From Fibrobacterota bacterium (GTDB taxonomy: Bacteria > Fibrobacterota > Chitinivibrionia > Chitinivibrionales > Chitinispirillaceae), in assembly GCA_003164335.1 (NCBI GenBank), contig PLTF01000123.1, positions 3,558 to 46,735 on the forward strand: a DNA stretch of 43,178 bases, written 5' to 3'. The position numbers were made by a program, and so were the translations under genes. Below, in pieces: positions 31,569-39,058 of this stretch; within the stretch, counting starts at the first letter, position 1, and each line of letters starts with the position of its first letter. The notes below the pieces were generated by a model, which made no database searches, had not been told where the DNA came from, and was given only the letters and a program-made list of their open reading frames with translations.

Positions 31569-31732
31569 TTACTAATCGGTCATTATTACCAGGCAGTTCA
31601 TAAGTATAGTCTTGTACGCGGACCGTTCGCCCTGAGCCCGTCGAAGGGCGAGCAGCAATTCCGCACCGTTCATGGTTCGACAGGCTCATCACGAACGGGT
31701 AGATATAACCCAACTTATGAACTGCATTAGTA
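31569..31732 (+). mobile_element. MITE-like element, copy 4
   Basis: Left end ttactaatcggtc, then a roughly 18-base insertion and ggcagttcataagtata; right end acttatgaactgcattagta. Core accgttcgccctgagcccg, tcgaagggcgagc, then cgttcatggttcgacaggc and tcacgaacgg. Orientation as copies 1 and 3. Confidence 0.75.
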
Positions 31733-31984
31733 TCATATGCTACCGATCACTATTGCTATTAAGCAAAAATCATGCGAAGTCCGAATAGGTCTCGTTATGA
31801 AGGTCGCCGTGATGACCGGGTTGCCTGCAGTCTCGTTCTTACCACAACCCGTCCCACAAACAAGAATCATGCGAAATTACCCGGCAAAGATGGCTTTAAA
31901 ACCTTGCCGATTACCGTGGCACGGCAATTGCAAGCTAAGATAATTGTCCTGGGAATTCAGCCTTTCAAAGGGAGTTTAAAAATC

Positions 31985-32203
31985 ATGACGATAATCTCCA
32001 TCCTTTTTGTTCTTATTATTATCGGGGTCGTTCTGTGGCTCATTAACAAGTTCATTCCCATGGACGGCAAAATAAAGTCCATACTGAACGTGCTGGTCGT
32101 TATCCTTGTAATACTCTGGCTGTTGAGTACGTTCGGCATTATAGGACCGTTATCAACCATGCATTTGCATAACATACGAATCGGCACTATAAAGCTGATG
32201 TAG
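31985..32203 (+). CDS. Thivi_2564-family small membrane protein
   Basis: A 72-residue membrane protein with two helices, SILFVLIIIGVVLWLINKFI and ILNVLVVILVILWLLSTFGI, joined by the short PMDGKIKS loop. This two-helix plan with LWLINxFIPMDxKIKxILN is the Thivi_2564/small integral membrane family seen in many Proteobacteria and other genomes; function unknown. AAGGGAG lies about ten bases before the ATG. The upstream open frame is not used because it has no ribosome site and reads through the MITE region. It is 50 bases ahead of the next small membrane gene. Confidence 0.88.
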   Translation: MTIISILFVLIIIGVVLWLINKFIPMDGKIKSILNVLVVILVILWLLSTFGIIGPLSTMHLHNIRIGTIKLM

Positions 32204-32253
32204 ATGAACTACTGCAGTGCCGGATATTTTTTTCTAAAGAAAAGAGGGGTATC

Positions 32254-32463
32254 ATGAAAAGTGTGACGAATTGTCTGTTTTTTGCCTTCGGGGTTGCTGC
32301 AACGGTCGCCGTAGCCCTGCTCTATTCACGGGGATCCTGTCGTCGCTCCGAAACCGTTGAAAAAGTGAAGGAAAACATTAAAGATATCGTGGACGAGGCG
32401 GCTCATACTATTGAAAAGGGAGCGGCAGTCGTTGAGGGCACACTGAAAAAATCCATGAAGTAA
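32254..32463 (+). CDS. Small YtxH-like membrane protein
   Basis: A 69-residue protein: one N-terminal membrane helix (LFFAFGVAATVAVALLYSRG, about 8-27) and then a charged amphipathic helix (VEKVKENIKDIVDEAAHTIEKGAAVVEG), as in YtxH-domain proteins. AGAGGGG stands before the ATG. The gap to the HPr gene contains two small hairpins. It is one of a run of small envelope proteins here that in other bacteria are connected with stress; no specific role can be read. Confidence 0.8.
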   Translation: MKSVTNCLFFAFGVAATVAVALLYSRGSCRRSETVEKVKENIKDIVDEAAHTIEKGAAVVEGTLKKSMK

Positions 32464-32471
32464 CGGATGTC

Positions 32472-32521
32472 GCCGGAAATGCTTTTCCGGCATCAGGATT
32501 TAAAGCCAAAGCGGCTTTGGC
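32472..32521 (+). promoter_or_regulatory. Two adjacent hairpins upstream of the HPr gene
   Basis: gccggaaa/ttttccggc (32472-32491) and gccaaagc/ggctttggc (32505-32521) are two clean stems in the gap between the YtxH-like gene and the HPr-like gene. There is no T-tract after either, so attenuation or RNA processing rather than plain termination is possible. Confidence 0.5.
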
Positions 32522-32558
32522 AGGCAAACCGATGTCTACCGATGTGAAAGGCTATTTA

Positions 32559-32804
32559 ATGTTGCGCAAAAAAGTTATTATCGATAATGTTTATGGGCTC
32601 CATATGCGACCTGCGCTTAAAATTGCCCTGGCGTGCCTCGGGATGGAGAGTAAAGTGCTGATCATGAATGGTTTGAAAAAGGCAAGTTGCTTCTCAATTC
32701 TTGAAATGCTGCTGCTCGAAGCCAAATTCGGGAGCGAAGTTGAAATCGTGGCCGAAGGGATCGATGAGGCGCTCGCTATGGAAACCGTTTCCGGGTTTTT
32801 CTAG
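32559..32804 (+). CDS. HPr-like phosphocarrier protein
   Basis: An 81-residue HPr homologue. With the ATG at 32559 (AAAGG seven bases upstream) the numbering equals that of standard HPr: active-site GLHMRPA with His15, and Ser46 in KASCFSILEM. His15 accepts phosphate from PEP-dependent enzyme I; Ser46 is the target of HPr kinase in bacteria that have it. The Ser46 segment has Phe45 and lacks the usual GKSIMG, so kinase recognition may be changed. No enzyme I, EII or HPr kinase gene is in the window, so it is an orphan. Middle strands SKVLIMNG and SEVEIVAEG agree with the fold. Confidence 0.9.
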   Translation: MLRKKVIIDNVYGLHMRPALKIALACLGMESKVLIMNGLKKASCFSILEMLLLEAKFGSEVEIVAEGIDEALAMETVSGFF

Positions 32805-32838
32805 GGGAATGTCGGTGAATTTTACAAGGGAGAATCTC

Positions 32839-33105
32839 ATGAAAAAAATCATTTGCCCGGTTGGGCGAATCAGGGCCGGCCTGACGATCGGACTATTGAC
32901 AGGGTGGTTGCTGGCCCTCTCAGGATGCTGGTGGGGAGGCGGGGGCGGTGGATATTATGATGGTGGTGTGTGGGTTGCCGAGCCCGATGTGTATCTATTC
33001 GGCGGCGGGTACGACCATGGACGGGACGTGCATAACTATAGTCACCGCGGAGCCGAAAGCCGCGGGGCTGCTCACTCCGGTGGGAATCATGGAGGCAGGA
33101 GATGA
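32839..33105 (+). CDS. Small Gly-rich lipoprotein
   Basis: An 88-residue predicted lipoprotein. Signal peptide with LLALSGC, lipobox LSGC, Cys30. The mature part is WWGGGGGGYYDGG, then VAEPDVYLFGGGYDHGRDVHNYSHRGAESRGAAHSGG, ending NHGGRR, rich in Gly, His, Tyr and Arg with no known fold. AAGGGAG precedes the ATG. Its stop overlaps the ATG of the DUF2950 gene (ATGA at 33102-33105), so translation is coupled. In other genomes DUF2950 genes often follow a DUF3300 gene with a His/Gly/Ser-rich tail; this short protein sits in that position and might be its remnant or analogue. Confidence 0.8.
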   Translation: MKKIICPVGRIRAGLTIGLLTGWLLALSGCWWGGGGGGYYDGGVWVAEPDVYLFGGGYDHGRDVHNYSHRGAESRGAAHSGGNHGGRR

Positions 33106-34094
33106 ACCAGACAATAGGGTTTTACCGGCTTTTGACTATCGTTTTGCTTGCAGGTTTTTGCACTATTTTCCCGGCGAATTTGTATGCACAAGCCAATGAT
33201 GCGCAGGACAAACAGGCCCTCGCTCCGCGGATGTTCGCATCGCCGGAAGTGGCCGCAAAAATGCTGCAGGCAGCTGTTAAGGCCGGGGATAAAGCGACCT
33301 TGCATGAGATTTTAGGTTCTGATGCCAAGGATCTATTAACCGGCGACAAGGTACAGGACTCGATCAATGCGCAGAAATTTGCCGCCCTCATGGCACAAGG
33401 CTACACGCTGGTGAAAGAAGGGAACGACACCGTCACCATAGAAGCCGGCCCGGATAACTGGCCGATGCCGATTCCGCTCATGCAGACAAACGGGCAATGG
33501 TATTTCAATACTGCGGCAGGTAAAGAAGAAATCATGAACCGCCACATCGGGAAAGATGAACTCCACGCCATAGGCGTTTGCAGGGCTTACGTGACGGCGC
33601 AACAGCAGTATGCCGGCATGAACCCGGATTCAAGCCACGGTGTGATGTATGCGATGAAATTCAAAAGTACGCACGGAAAAAAAGACGGTCTCTATTGGGC
33701 GACATCGGAGAACGAAGAGGCCAGCCCGTTCGGACCTCTGGTTGCGGAGGCTCGTGCCGAGGGTTTTTCCGGGAAGATGGGCACAGGCCCGCGACCGTTT
33801 CACGGCTATTTTTTCAGAATCCTTACCCGGCAGGGCAATGCTGCGCCCGGCGGGGAAATGGATTACGTGCACCATGGAGAATTGACGAAGGGCTTCGCCC
33901 TGGTGGCGTTCCCGGCGCGCTTTGACCAGTCGGGCATCATGACCTTCATCGTCAATCAGGATGGACGGGTTTTTCAGCGGAATTTAGGCGAAAATACCTC
34001 CCGGATTGCGAGGGGAATGAAAGAGTACAATCCGGATAGCGACTGGACGCTGGTAAAAGATGAGGGAGTTTTAAAGGCAGTGCTCGAAAAATAG
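33102..34094 (+). CDS. DUF2950 exported protein
   Basis: A 330-residue exported protein of the DUF2950 family. Signal peptide about 1-29 (ending LYA before QANDAQ). Family segments seen: FASPEVAAKMLQAAVKAGD, AKDLLTGDKVQD, WPMPIPLM, WYFNTAAGKEEIMNRHIG, ELHAIGVCRAYVTAQQQYA, DGLYWATSENEEASPFGPLV, PFHGYFFRILTRQG and GFALVAFPARFDQSGIMTFI. No catalytic role has been established for this family; proteins of this type are periplasmic or outer-membrane-associated. It starts inside the stop of the Gly-rich lipoprotein gene. A hairpin without T-tract follows at 34116-34149. Confidence 0.93.
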   Translation: MNQTIGFYRLLTIVLLAGFCTIFPANLYAQANDAQDKQALAPRMFASPEVAAKMLQAAVKAGDKATLHEILGSDAKDLLTGDKVQDSINAQKFAALMAQGYTLVKEGNDTVTIEAGPDNWPMPIPLMQTNGQWYFNTAAGKEEIMNRHIGKDELHAIGVCRAYVTAQQQYAGMNPDSSHGVMYAMKFKSTHGKKDGLYWATSENEEASPFGPLVAEARAEGFSGKMGTGPRPFHGYFFRILTRQGNAAPGGEMDYVHHGELTKGFALVAFPARFDQSGIMTFIVNQDGRVFQRNLGENTSRIARGMKEYNPDSDWTLVKDEGVLKAVLEK

Positions 34095-34115
34095 ATAGCA
34101 GGCTGTAACACCTCC

Positions 34116-34149
34116 GGTGAGGGAACCTCGCTTTGCGGGTTCCCCCACC
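34116..34149. terminator. Hairpin between converging genes
   Basis: ggtgagggaacc and ggttcccccacc pair (one mismatch) around a tcgctttgcg loop. It lies between the DUF2950 stop (34094) and the PPIase stop (34177). No clear T-tract, so it is a candidate only. Confidence 0.5.
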
Positions 34150-34176
34150 AGGAAACTTCGGAACTGATCATTCCAC

Positions 34177-36039
34177 TTAGTCTACATATATCTTATCAAC
34201 ATTCGACACGATCTTCTGGTTTGCCTTGTAATTCTTATACCACTGCGTATAGATCGACTGCCGCGTCTGGTTCATGAGCTGGCCGATGAGCGACTGGACC
34301 GGCGGCGTTCCCCACGGAAGCGCGGGAGCGGCAGGCCCCTTCCAGAGCGTGCGCACCAGATAGTAGCTGCCGTCGTTTTCAAAAATTTTCGAGCGCTTGC
34401 CGACCGGCAGGGCAAACGCGACGGCCGCGACCCGCGTGTCCGCACCGATACCGGGAATGCGGCTCATCCGCGTGACGGTGTCCGTCACGCCGGAAAGGAT
34501 CATTGCGGAGTCGCTCTTTTTCAGGTTTGCGAGCGGGGCATCCTCGGGAATGCCTGAGGCCCATGCCTCTGCCGCGCTGCGGATTGCCTGGCGGCGGAGC
34601 GAATCGACAAGGATCGGAATGATGCGCTGCTTGACCGCGGCAAACGGCGGTATTCCCTTGGCAACCCGCTGCTTCACACTAAAGAGGTAAAATGCCGACG
34701 GGTTTTCCAGGCGTTCGGAGATATTTTCGCTCTCTTTATCGGTGCCGAGCAGGAAATGGCCCAGCCCGGAGACGAAGCCGATGCCCGGAACCGGATTGGT
34801 ACGGGGAAACAGACCGGTGGAATCGAAAATAAAGGTTGGATCTTTCTGCACCGCATCGCGGGCAGCCTTGGCGAAACCGACCTCCTCCATATTCTTGCGC
34901 AGTGAGTCCGCCTTTTCCTGAAGGGCATCCAGCGTTTCACCGGTAGGAATGATCTTGCGGAGAATCTGGCATACCTTGACCATTACGACGCTGTCCCGTT
35001 TTTCCCGCTTCTCGACATAGATGAGTTGAATACCGAGGGGCGTTTTGATCGGATCGGAGATCGTGCCCGTATCGAGCGTAAAAGCAAGGGAATCAAGGGC
35101 AGGGGCCATGACGCCGCGCTTGATCCAGCCGAGATCGCCGCCATTTGGCGCCGACCGTTCATCGTCCGAGGAAACCTTTGCCTCTTCGGCAAAGGCCTGG
35201 GAACGCGGAATATCCTTTTCGCCGAGAATCTTGGTCTTGAGATCAACAAGTTCCTGGAAATAGGTCTGCTCGTCGCGTGCGGTCGGCGTCTTCAGGACCC
35301 GCACCGTATAGAGATCGACCTGTTCATCGGACTTGAACGAATCACGATGGTCGGCGTAGTACTTTGCCGCGGCATCATCCGTGATTTTGGAAAGGTCAAC
35401 CTTCACCGCATCGTTCTTCATTGAGGCATATTCGAAAACCGCCTTCTCATATTCGGACTTGAAAAGGTATTCCACTTCGGTCCGCGTCGGCAGCAGGGCG
35501 GCGTCGAGAAGCGTTTCAAGCTTCTGGCCTGGCACGATCTGCTGGCTGGCCTGCTGTTCGAGCGATCGCAGGCCGGGATTGCGTTCATAGTTCTGAGGAT
35601 CGTTCAGGAACTGGATATACTTGCTCGTGTCGAACACACCATTAGTCCGGAAAAACGAGGCAGTGTCGATTCCGGGAGGCGGATTGTGAACGAGGTAATC
35701 GAAGACCTCGTCGGCTGACCCGAAAAGACCGGCTTTCTTATAGAAATCATTCATGAGGGTCTGGTTGACGGTACGCTCCCACACCTCCTGTGGAAGCATA
35801 TGCATCTGGTACTGGTCTTCGGATACACCGTGTTCGACCCTCTGGCGTTCAACGTTCACCTCGTGGTCGAAAAGACTCATCGGGACTTCCTGCCCGTTGA
35901 TGATTCCCGCCGTTTGCGTTTTCGTCGTTCCCCCGGCGCCGCGATTCATGCCCCAGTTGAGGAAAATGGTTCCGATGACGAACGAAACCAGGATAACTAT
36001 CATGATCGGAAGGGTCCACTCGCGAATTTTGCTGATCAT
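34177..36039 (-). CDS. PpiD/SurA-like peptidyl-prolyl isomerase (membrane-anchored chaperone)
   Basis: A 620-residue periplasmic foldase. N-terminal membrane anchor (PIMIVILVSFVIGTIFLNWG, about 11-31); chaperone region with INGQEVPMSLFDHEVNVERQ; long helical part to about residue 240; parvulin/PpiC domain about 245-355 (VDLYTVRVLK, NGGDLGWIKRGVMAPALDSLAF, ISDPIKTPLGIQLIYVEKRE); then a second, more diverged rotamase-like region (VCQILRKIIPTGETLD, with FIFDSTGLFPRTNPVPGIG) and a helical end. It follows ctpA by 46 bases on the same strand. AAGGAG is about 15 bases before the ATG, a little far. Acts on outer-membrane or secreted clients (by family). Confidence 0.92.
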   Translation of the reverse strand: MISKIREWTLPIMIVILVSFVIGTIFLNWGMNRGAGGTTKTQTAGIINGQEVPMSLFDHEVNVERQRVEHGVSEDQYQMHMLPQEVWERTVNQTLMNDFYKKAGLFGSADEVFDYLVHNPPPGIDTASFFRTNGVFDTSKYIQFLNDPQNYERNPGLRSLEQQASQQIVPGQKLETLLDAALLPTRTEVEYLFKSEYEKAVFEYASMKNDAVKVDLSKITDDAAAKYYADHRDSFKSDEQVDLYTVRVLKTPTARDEQTYFQELVDLKTKILGEKDIPRSQAFAEEAKVSSDDERSAPNGGDLGWIKRGVMAPALDSLAFTLDTGTISDPIKTPLGIQLIYVEKREKRDSVVMVKVCQILRKIIPTGETLDALQEKADSLRKNMEEVGFAKAARDAVQKDPTFIFDSTGLFPRTNPVPGIGFVSGLGHFLLGTDKESENISERLENPSAFYLFSVKQRVAKGIPPFAAVKQRIIPILVDSLRRQAIRSAAEAWASGIPEDAPLANLKKSDSAMILSGVTDTVTRMSRIPGIGADTRVAAVAFALPVGKRSKIFENDGSYYLVRTLWKGPAAPALPWGTPPVQSLIGQLMNQTRQSIYTQWYKNYKANQKIVSNVDKIYVD

Positions 36040-36085
36040 AGGCGGTTCAATCTGCTCCTTGCTGATTGATGGTTCTTTTGCATCT

Positions 36086-37933
36086 TTATCGCATCGCGCC
36101 GCCGACGGTCTGCCGGGGTTTCAGCAGGGTCGCGTAGGCGCTGTTATGGGTTAAAAAACCGATTGCCGTCTTCAGCTGCGCGTCGTCCGACAATTTCCAT
36201 TGCCAGTAGAGTTCATCGTCCTGGCCGAACTGCCTCGTGAGAAAGGCCTCGGTAAGGTACTTCTTTACATCGCGCTCGTTATCCGCTATCGCCCGCTTGC
36301 TCTCCCGGGCCAGCATCGAATCGATGGCCGCCGACGTCTTCTTCAGGTCGCCAAGTTCACGATCGGTCCAGTTGGGCTTTTCACCGGGAATAATGAATCC
36401 CTTCTTCACGGAATCGGCTGAATCCCGGATGACCTTCGAGGCGCGCTTGAATTCCTCGAACTTCGTTTGCGCAATACTCTGGTAGGTAAATTTGATGGAG
36501 TCGAGATACCGGTAAAAGTCGTGCATGATTTCGTCGTCGATGACTATCCGTTCGGCTCCCACACGGTTTTTCGCCTTCAGCCGCGCATATTCGATATTTG
36601 CAAACCCGAAAAAAGCGTCCTTGCCGAAAAGCGAGCGGACCACCACATTGGGCAGTTCCATATGGACCACCGTATCCGGAATGATGCCGCCCCCCCCGAA
36701 GACCGTGCGACCGTTTGCGGTCCGGTAGTGCAGGGTGTCTTTCCTGGCGGGAGTTTTGTGCGCGGCGCTGTCGGCTCCCGCGCTGTCGCCGCCCTCTTCG
36801 GCGTCGTTATCCTCGGCCAATCCTCCGCGCACGCCGTTTTCCGGACGGTTGATGCAGCGTCCCGACGGGGTGTAGTAGTAGGCGGTTGTCAGCTTGATAT
36901 GGTGATCCGGATCCTGGGGAATCTGGAGCACCGTCTGCACCGAACCTTTGCCGAAGGTCGTATCGCCGACGATGATGCCGCGATCCCAGTCCTGGATGGC
37001 GCCGGTGACGATTTCCGCAGCGCTGGCGCTCGCATAATTGACCAGTACCGCAACCGGAATGGTGGTCGGCAGCACCGGCTCGTTCTCGGATTTATACTCG
37101 TGGTCCTGGTCCGGCGTGCGACCGCGCGTTGACACGATCAGCTTGCCCTTCGGCAGGAATTTTTCCGCAACTTCCTTTGCCTGCGGCAGAAGGCCTCCCG
37201 GATCGAACCGGAGATCGAAGACCAGTCCCTTGATGTTTCTCTTGACCAGCGCCCTGATCGCCTTCTCCACCGCATCCCCGGCATCCTCGGAGAAGGTAGC
37301 CAGGGTGATGTACCCTATAGAACTGTCAATAACACCATAGTAGGGAACCGGCTTGATCTGGATGATTTCACGGGTGATGGCATAGTCCATATCCTTGGAC
37401 TCGCCTTTGCGCCGCACGGTTATCGACACCTTGGTACCGGGTTCACCGCGCAATTTCGACACTGCCTTGTCGATTGAGATGCCGGCCGTCGGCTTGCCGT
37501 CGATCTTGATTATCTGGTCGCCGGACTGAATGCCGGCGCGCGAAGCGGGCGTCCCGGCAATGGGGGTCTGGACCGTCAGCACCTTGTCGCGAATGGATAT
37601 CTGTATGCCGAGCCCGCCGAACCGGCCTTCGGTATGCATCATCAGGTCCGCATACTGCTCGGAATTGAAATAGGTCGTATGCGGATCGAGAATCCGGATC
37701 ATCCCGGTTATCCCGTTGTCAATAAGCGTATCTACCTGGATATCTTCGACATAATTCTGGTGGATCTTCAGGGCGATGTTGTCGAGACGCTGCAGATCCG
37801 CGTAAAAGTTATCGTTCTGGCCCACGGCGTTTGAAACATCGATGAGCAGGCCGGAAAAAACAATGAAAAGAACAGCCATCCCGACAATATGCGGCTTGGC
37901 AAAAAACGGGCTTTCATTACTATTCATACTCAT
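36086..37933 (-). CDS. S41 family C-terminal processing peptidase (CtpA/Prc-like)
   Basis: A 615-residue periplasmic protease that trims or degrades envelope proteins from the C-terminus. N-terminal signal-anchor (about 15-37), helical region, PDZ domain (about 100-185, LGIQISIRDKVLTVQTPIAG and PASRAGIQSGDQIIKIDG), S41 domain with VFDLRFDPGGLL, VLVNYASASAAEI and FGKGSVQT. The Ser-Lys dyad is likely Ser304 and Lys329 (spacing 25 as in known members). The region after about 360 includes an acidic insertion (AEDNDAEEGGDSAGADS) and a long helical C-terminus of about 150 residues. GGGAG lies nine bases before the ATG. Co-transcribed with the PPIase. Confidence 0.94.
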   Translation of the reverse strand: MSMNSNESPFFAKPHIVGMAVLFIVFSGLLIDVSNAVGQNDNFYADLQRLDNIALKIHQNYVEDIQVDTLIDNGITGMIRILDPHTTYFNSEQYADLMMHTEGRFGGLGIQISIRDKVLTVQTPIAGTPASRAGIQSGDQIIKIDGKPTAGISIDKAVSKLRGEPGTKVSITVRRKGESKDMDYAITREIIQIKPVPYYGVIDSSIGYITLATFSEDAGDAVEKAIRALVKRNIKGLVFDLRFDPGGLLPQAKEVAEKFLPKGKLIVSTRGRTPDQDHEYKSENEPVLPTTIPVAVLVNYASASAAEIVTGAIQDWDRGIIVGDTTFGKGSVQTVLQIPQDPDHHIKLTTAYYYTPSGRCINRPENGVRGGLAEDNDAEEGGDSAGADSAAHKTPARKDTLHYRTANGRTVFGGGGIIPDTVVHMELPNVVVRSLFGKDAFFGFANIEYARLKAKNRVGAERIVIDDEIMHDFYRYLDSIKFTYQSIAQTKFEEFKRASKVIRDSADSVKKGFIIPGEKPNWTDRELGDLKKTSAAIDSMLARESKRAIADNERDVKKYLTEAFLTRQFGQDDELYWQWKLSDDAQLKTAIGFLTHNSAYATLLKPRQTVGGAMR

Positions 37934-37969
37934 CGTTGTAGGCTCCCGAAAATCATGTATTACTGCTGC

Positions 37970-38025
37970 ATCGAAGTTTCCCGGAGCAAGCTCCGGAAAA
38001 TGCGTTCGCTATGCCTGTTTTAGAT
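37970..38025. repeat. Hairpin plus GCGYTCGCT repeat, copy 3
   Basis: gaagtttcccggagcaagctccggaaaatgcgttcgctatgcctgttt: a ttcccggagc/gctccggaaa hairpin followed by the same tail as copy 2 (tgcgctcgctgtgcctgttc). It lies in the 156-base gap between the FHA gene end and the ctpA start. Confidence 0.65.
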
Positions 38026-38089
38026 AAATTAAAAATAAGGTTTAAAATATATCATGCAATAGAGGTACCCATTGAATCGCACAAACGGG

Positions 38090-39058
38090 TTATCGTGTTC
38101 CTCCGGCTGCCGGTTTCCCCTCCCCCCTGAAAATTTTACCGCTCTCGCCGATGAACTGATCGAGCGAGGAGGCGGGCGATAGCTTGCCGAATAACGGCTT
38201 GAGCGTATGGGAATAAACCGGGACCAGGCGATTTTCTCCGCTCTCCGCATGCTCGGATACGGCGATGGCCGCCACGACCCCGCCTCCGACGATGACCGAC
38301 ACGACGATCCGCCGCAGGTCGGGCGCGCCTCCCGCAAGGGTAATGCTTATGAAAAGCAGCAGCATCGAGAGCACGGCATCCCCGGCATACTGGAAGGCAT
38401 CGGCGACGGCCACATTCCCGGTAGCGTAATCGATGTATTCCACCAGGATCGATAGCGCCAGGTAACAGAGCAGGGCGCTGTTGCCGACCAATAGCTGGAG
38501 GCTGAACCGGGTTGTACGCCGGACAATAAACCCCGCAACCGCCCACAAACCCGCCCAGAGGAGCGGCACAGTCAGGAAGGGAATCGAGCCGGCAATAAGC
38601 GACGCCAGGGATGTCTGCTTTTCGGTGTCGAGGCGCTGCTGCAGCAGCATGATCCCGCTGGTGATGATGAGACTCGCCAGGGCCGCCGCCGGGGTCACCG
38701 CCCGCCGGGCAAAACCGCGGGGCGAGGGGAGGTGAAGCGTCGGCTCAACGGGATGGTCGGACGACCAGAGGCGCAGGATGGTCTTCCCGATGGTTATCCG
38801 GTCCCCGGAGCCGGCGCACATCGGGCCGGAGAGCTTATCGCCCCTGCCGACAAACGTGCCGTTTTCGCTTCCCAGGTCAATAAGCATCCAGGCATCCCCG
38901 CCATCGTCGATAATCAGATGGAGCGGCGAAACATAGGGATCGGCCAGAACGAGGTCATTTTCGAGCGACCTGCCTATCCGCAGCGGAAACCGGTCCACCG
39001 GATGATAGGAAAGGTGGGCGCCGCTTCGCGTGCACTCTTCAATGATCAGGCGCGGCAT
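38090..39058 (-). CDS. FHA-domain membrane protein
   Basis: A 322-residue inner-membrane protein. FHA domain at about 10-100 with all usual marks: RIGRSLENDLVLADPYVSPLHLII (phosphothreonine-binding GR...S..H) and DLGSENGTFVGRGDKLSG, IGKTILRLW. Then a short linker and about five membrane helices (AALASLIITSGIMLL, IPFLTVPLLWAGLWAVAGFIV, SALLCYLALSILVEYI, DAVLSMLLLFISITLAGG, IVVSVIVGGGVVAAIAVSE) and a polar tail (LDQFIGESGKIFRGEG). It should read phosphothreonine at the cytosolic face. Start ATG 39058 overlaps the end of the protease gene by 13 bases, so the two are translationally coupled and probably work together. No Ser/Thr kinase gene is nearby. Confidence 0.9.
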   Translation of the reverse strand: MPRLIIEECTRSGAHLSYHPVDRFPLRIGRSLENDLVLADPYVSPLHLIIDDGGDAWMLIDLGSENGTFVGRGDKLSGPMCAGSGDRITIGKTILRLWSSDHPVEPTLHLPSPRGFARRAVTPAAALASLIITSGIMLLQQRLDTEKQTSLASLIAGSIPFLTVPLLWAGLWAVAGFIVRRTTRFSLQLLVGNSALLCYLALSILVEYIDYATGNVAVADAFQYAGDAVLSMLLLFISITLAGGAPDLRRIVVSVIVGGGVVAAIAVSEHAESGENRLVPVYSHTLKPLFGKLSPASSLDQFIGESGKIFRGEGKPAAGGTR

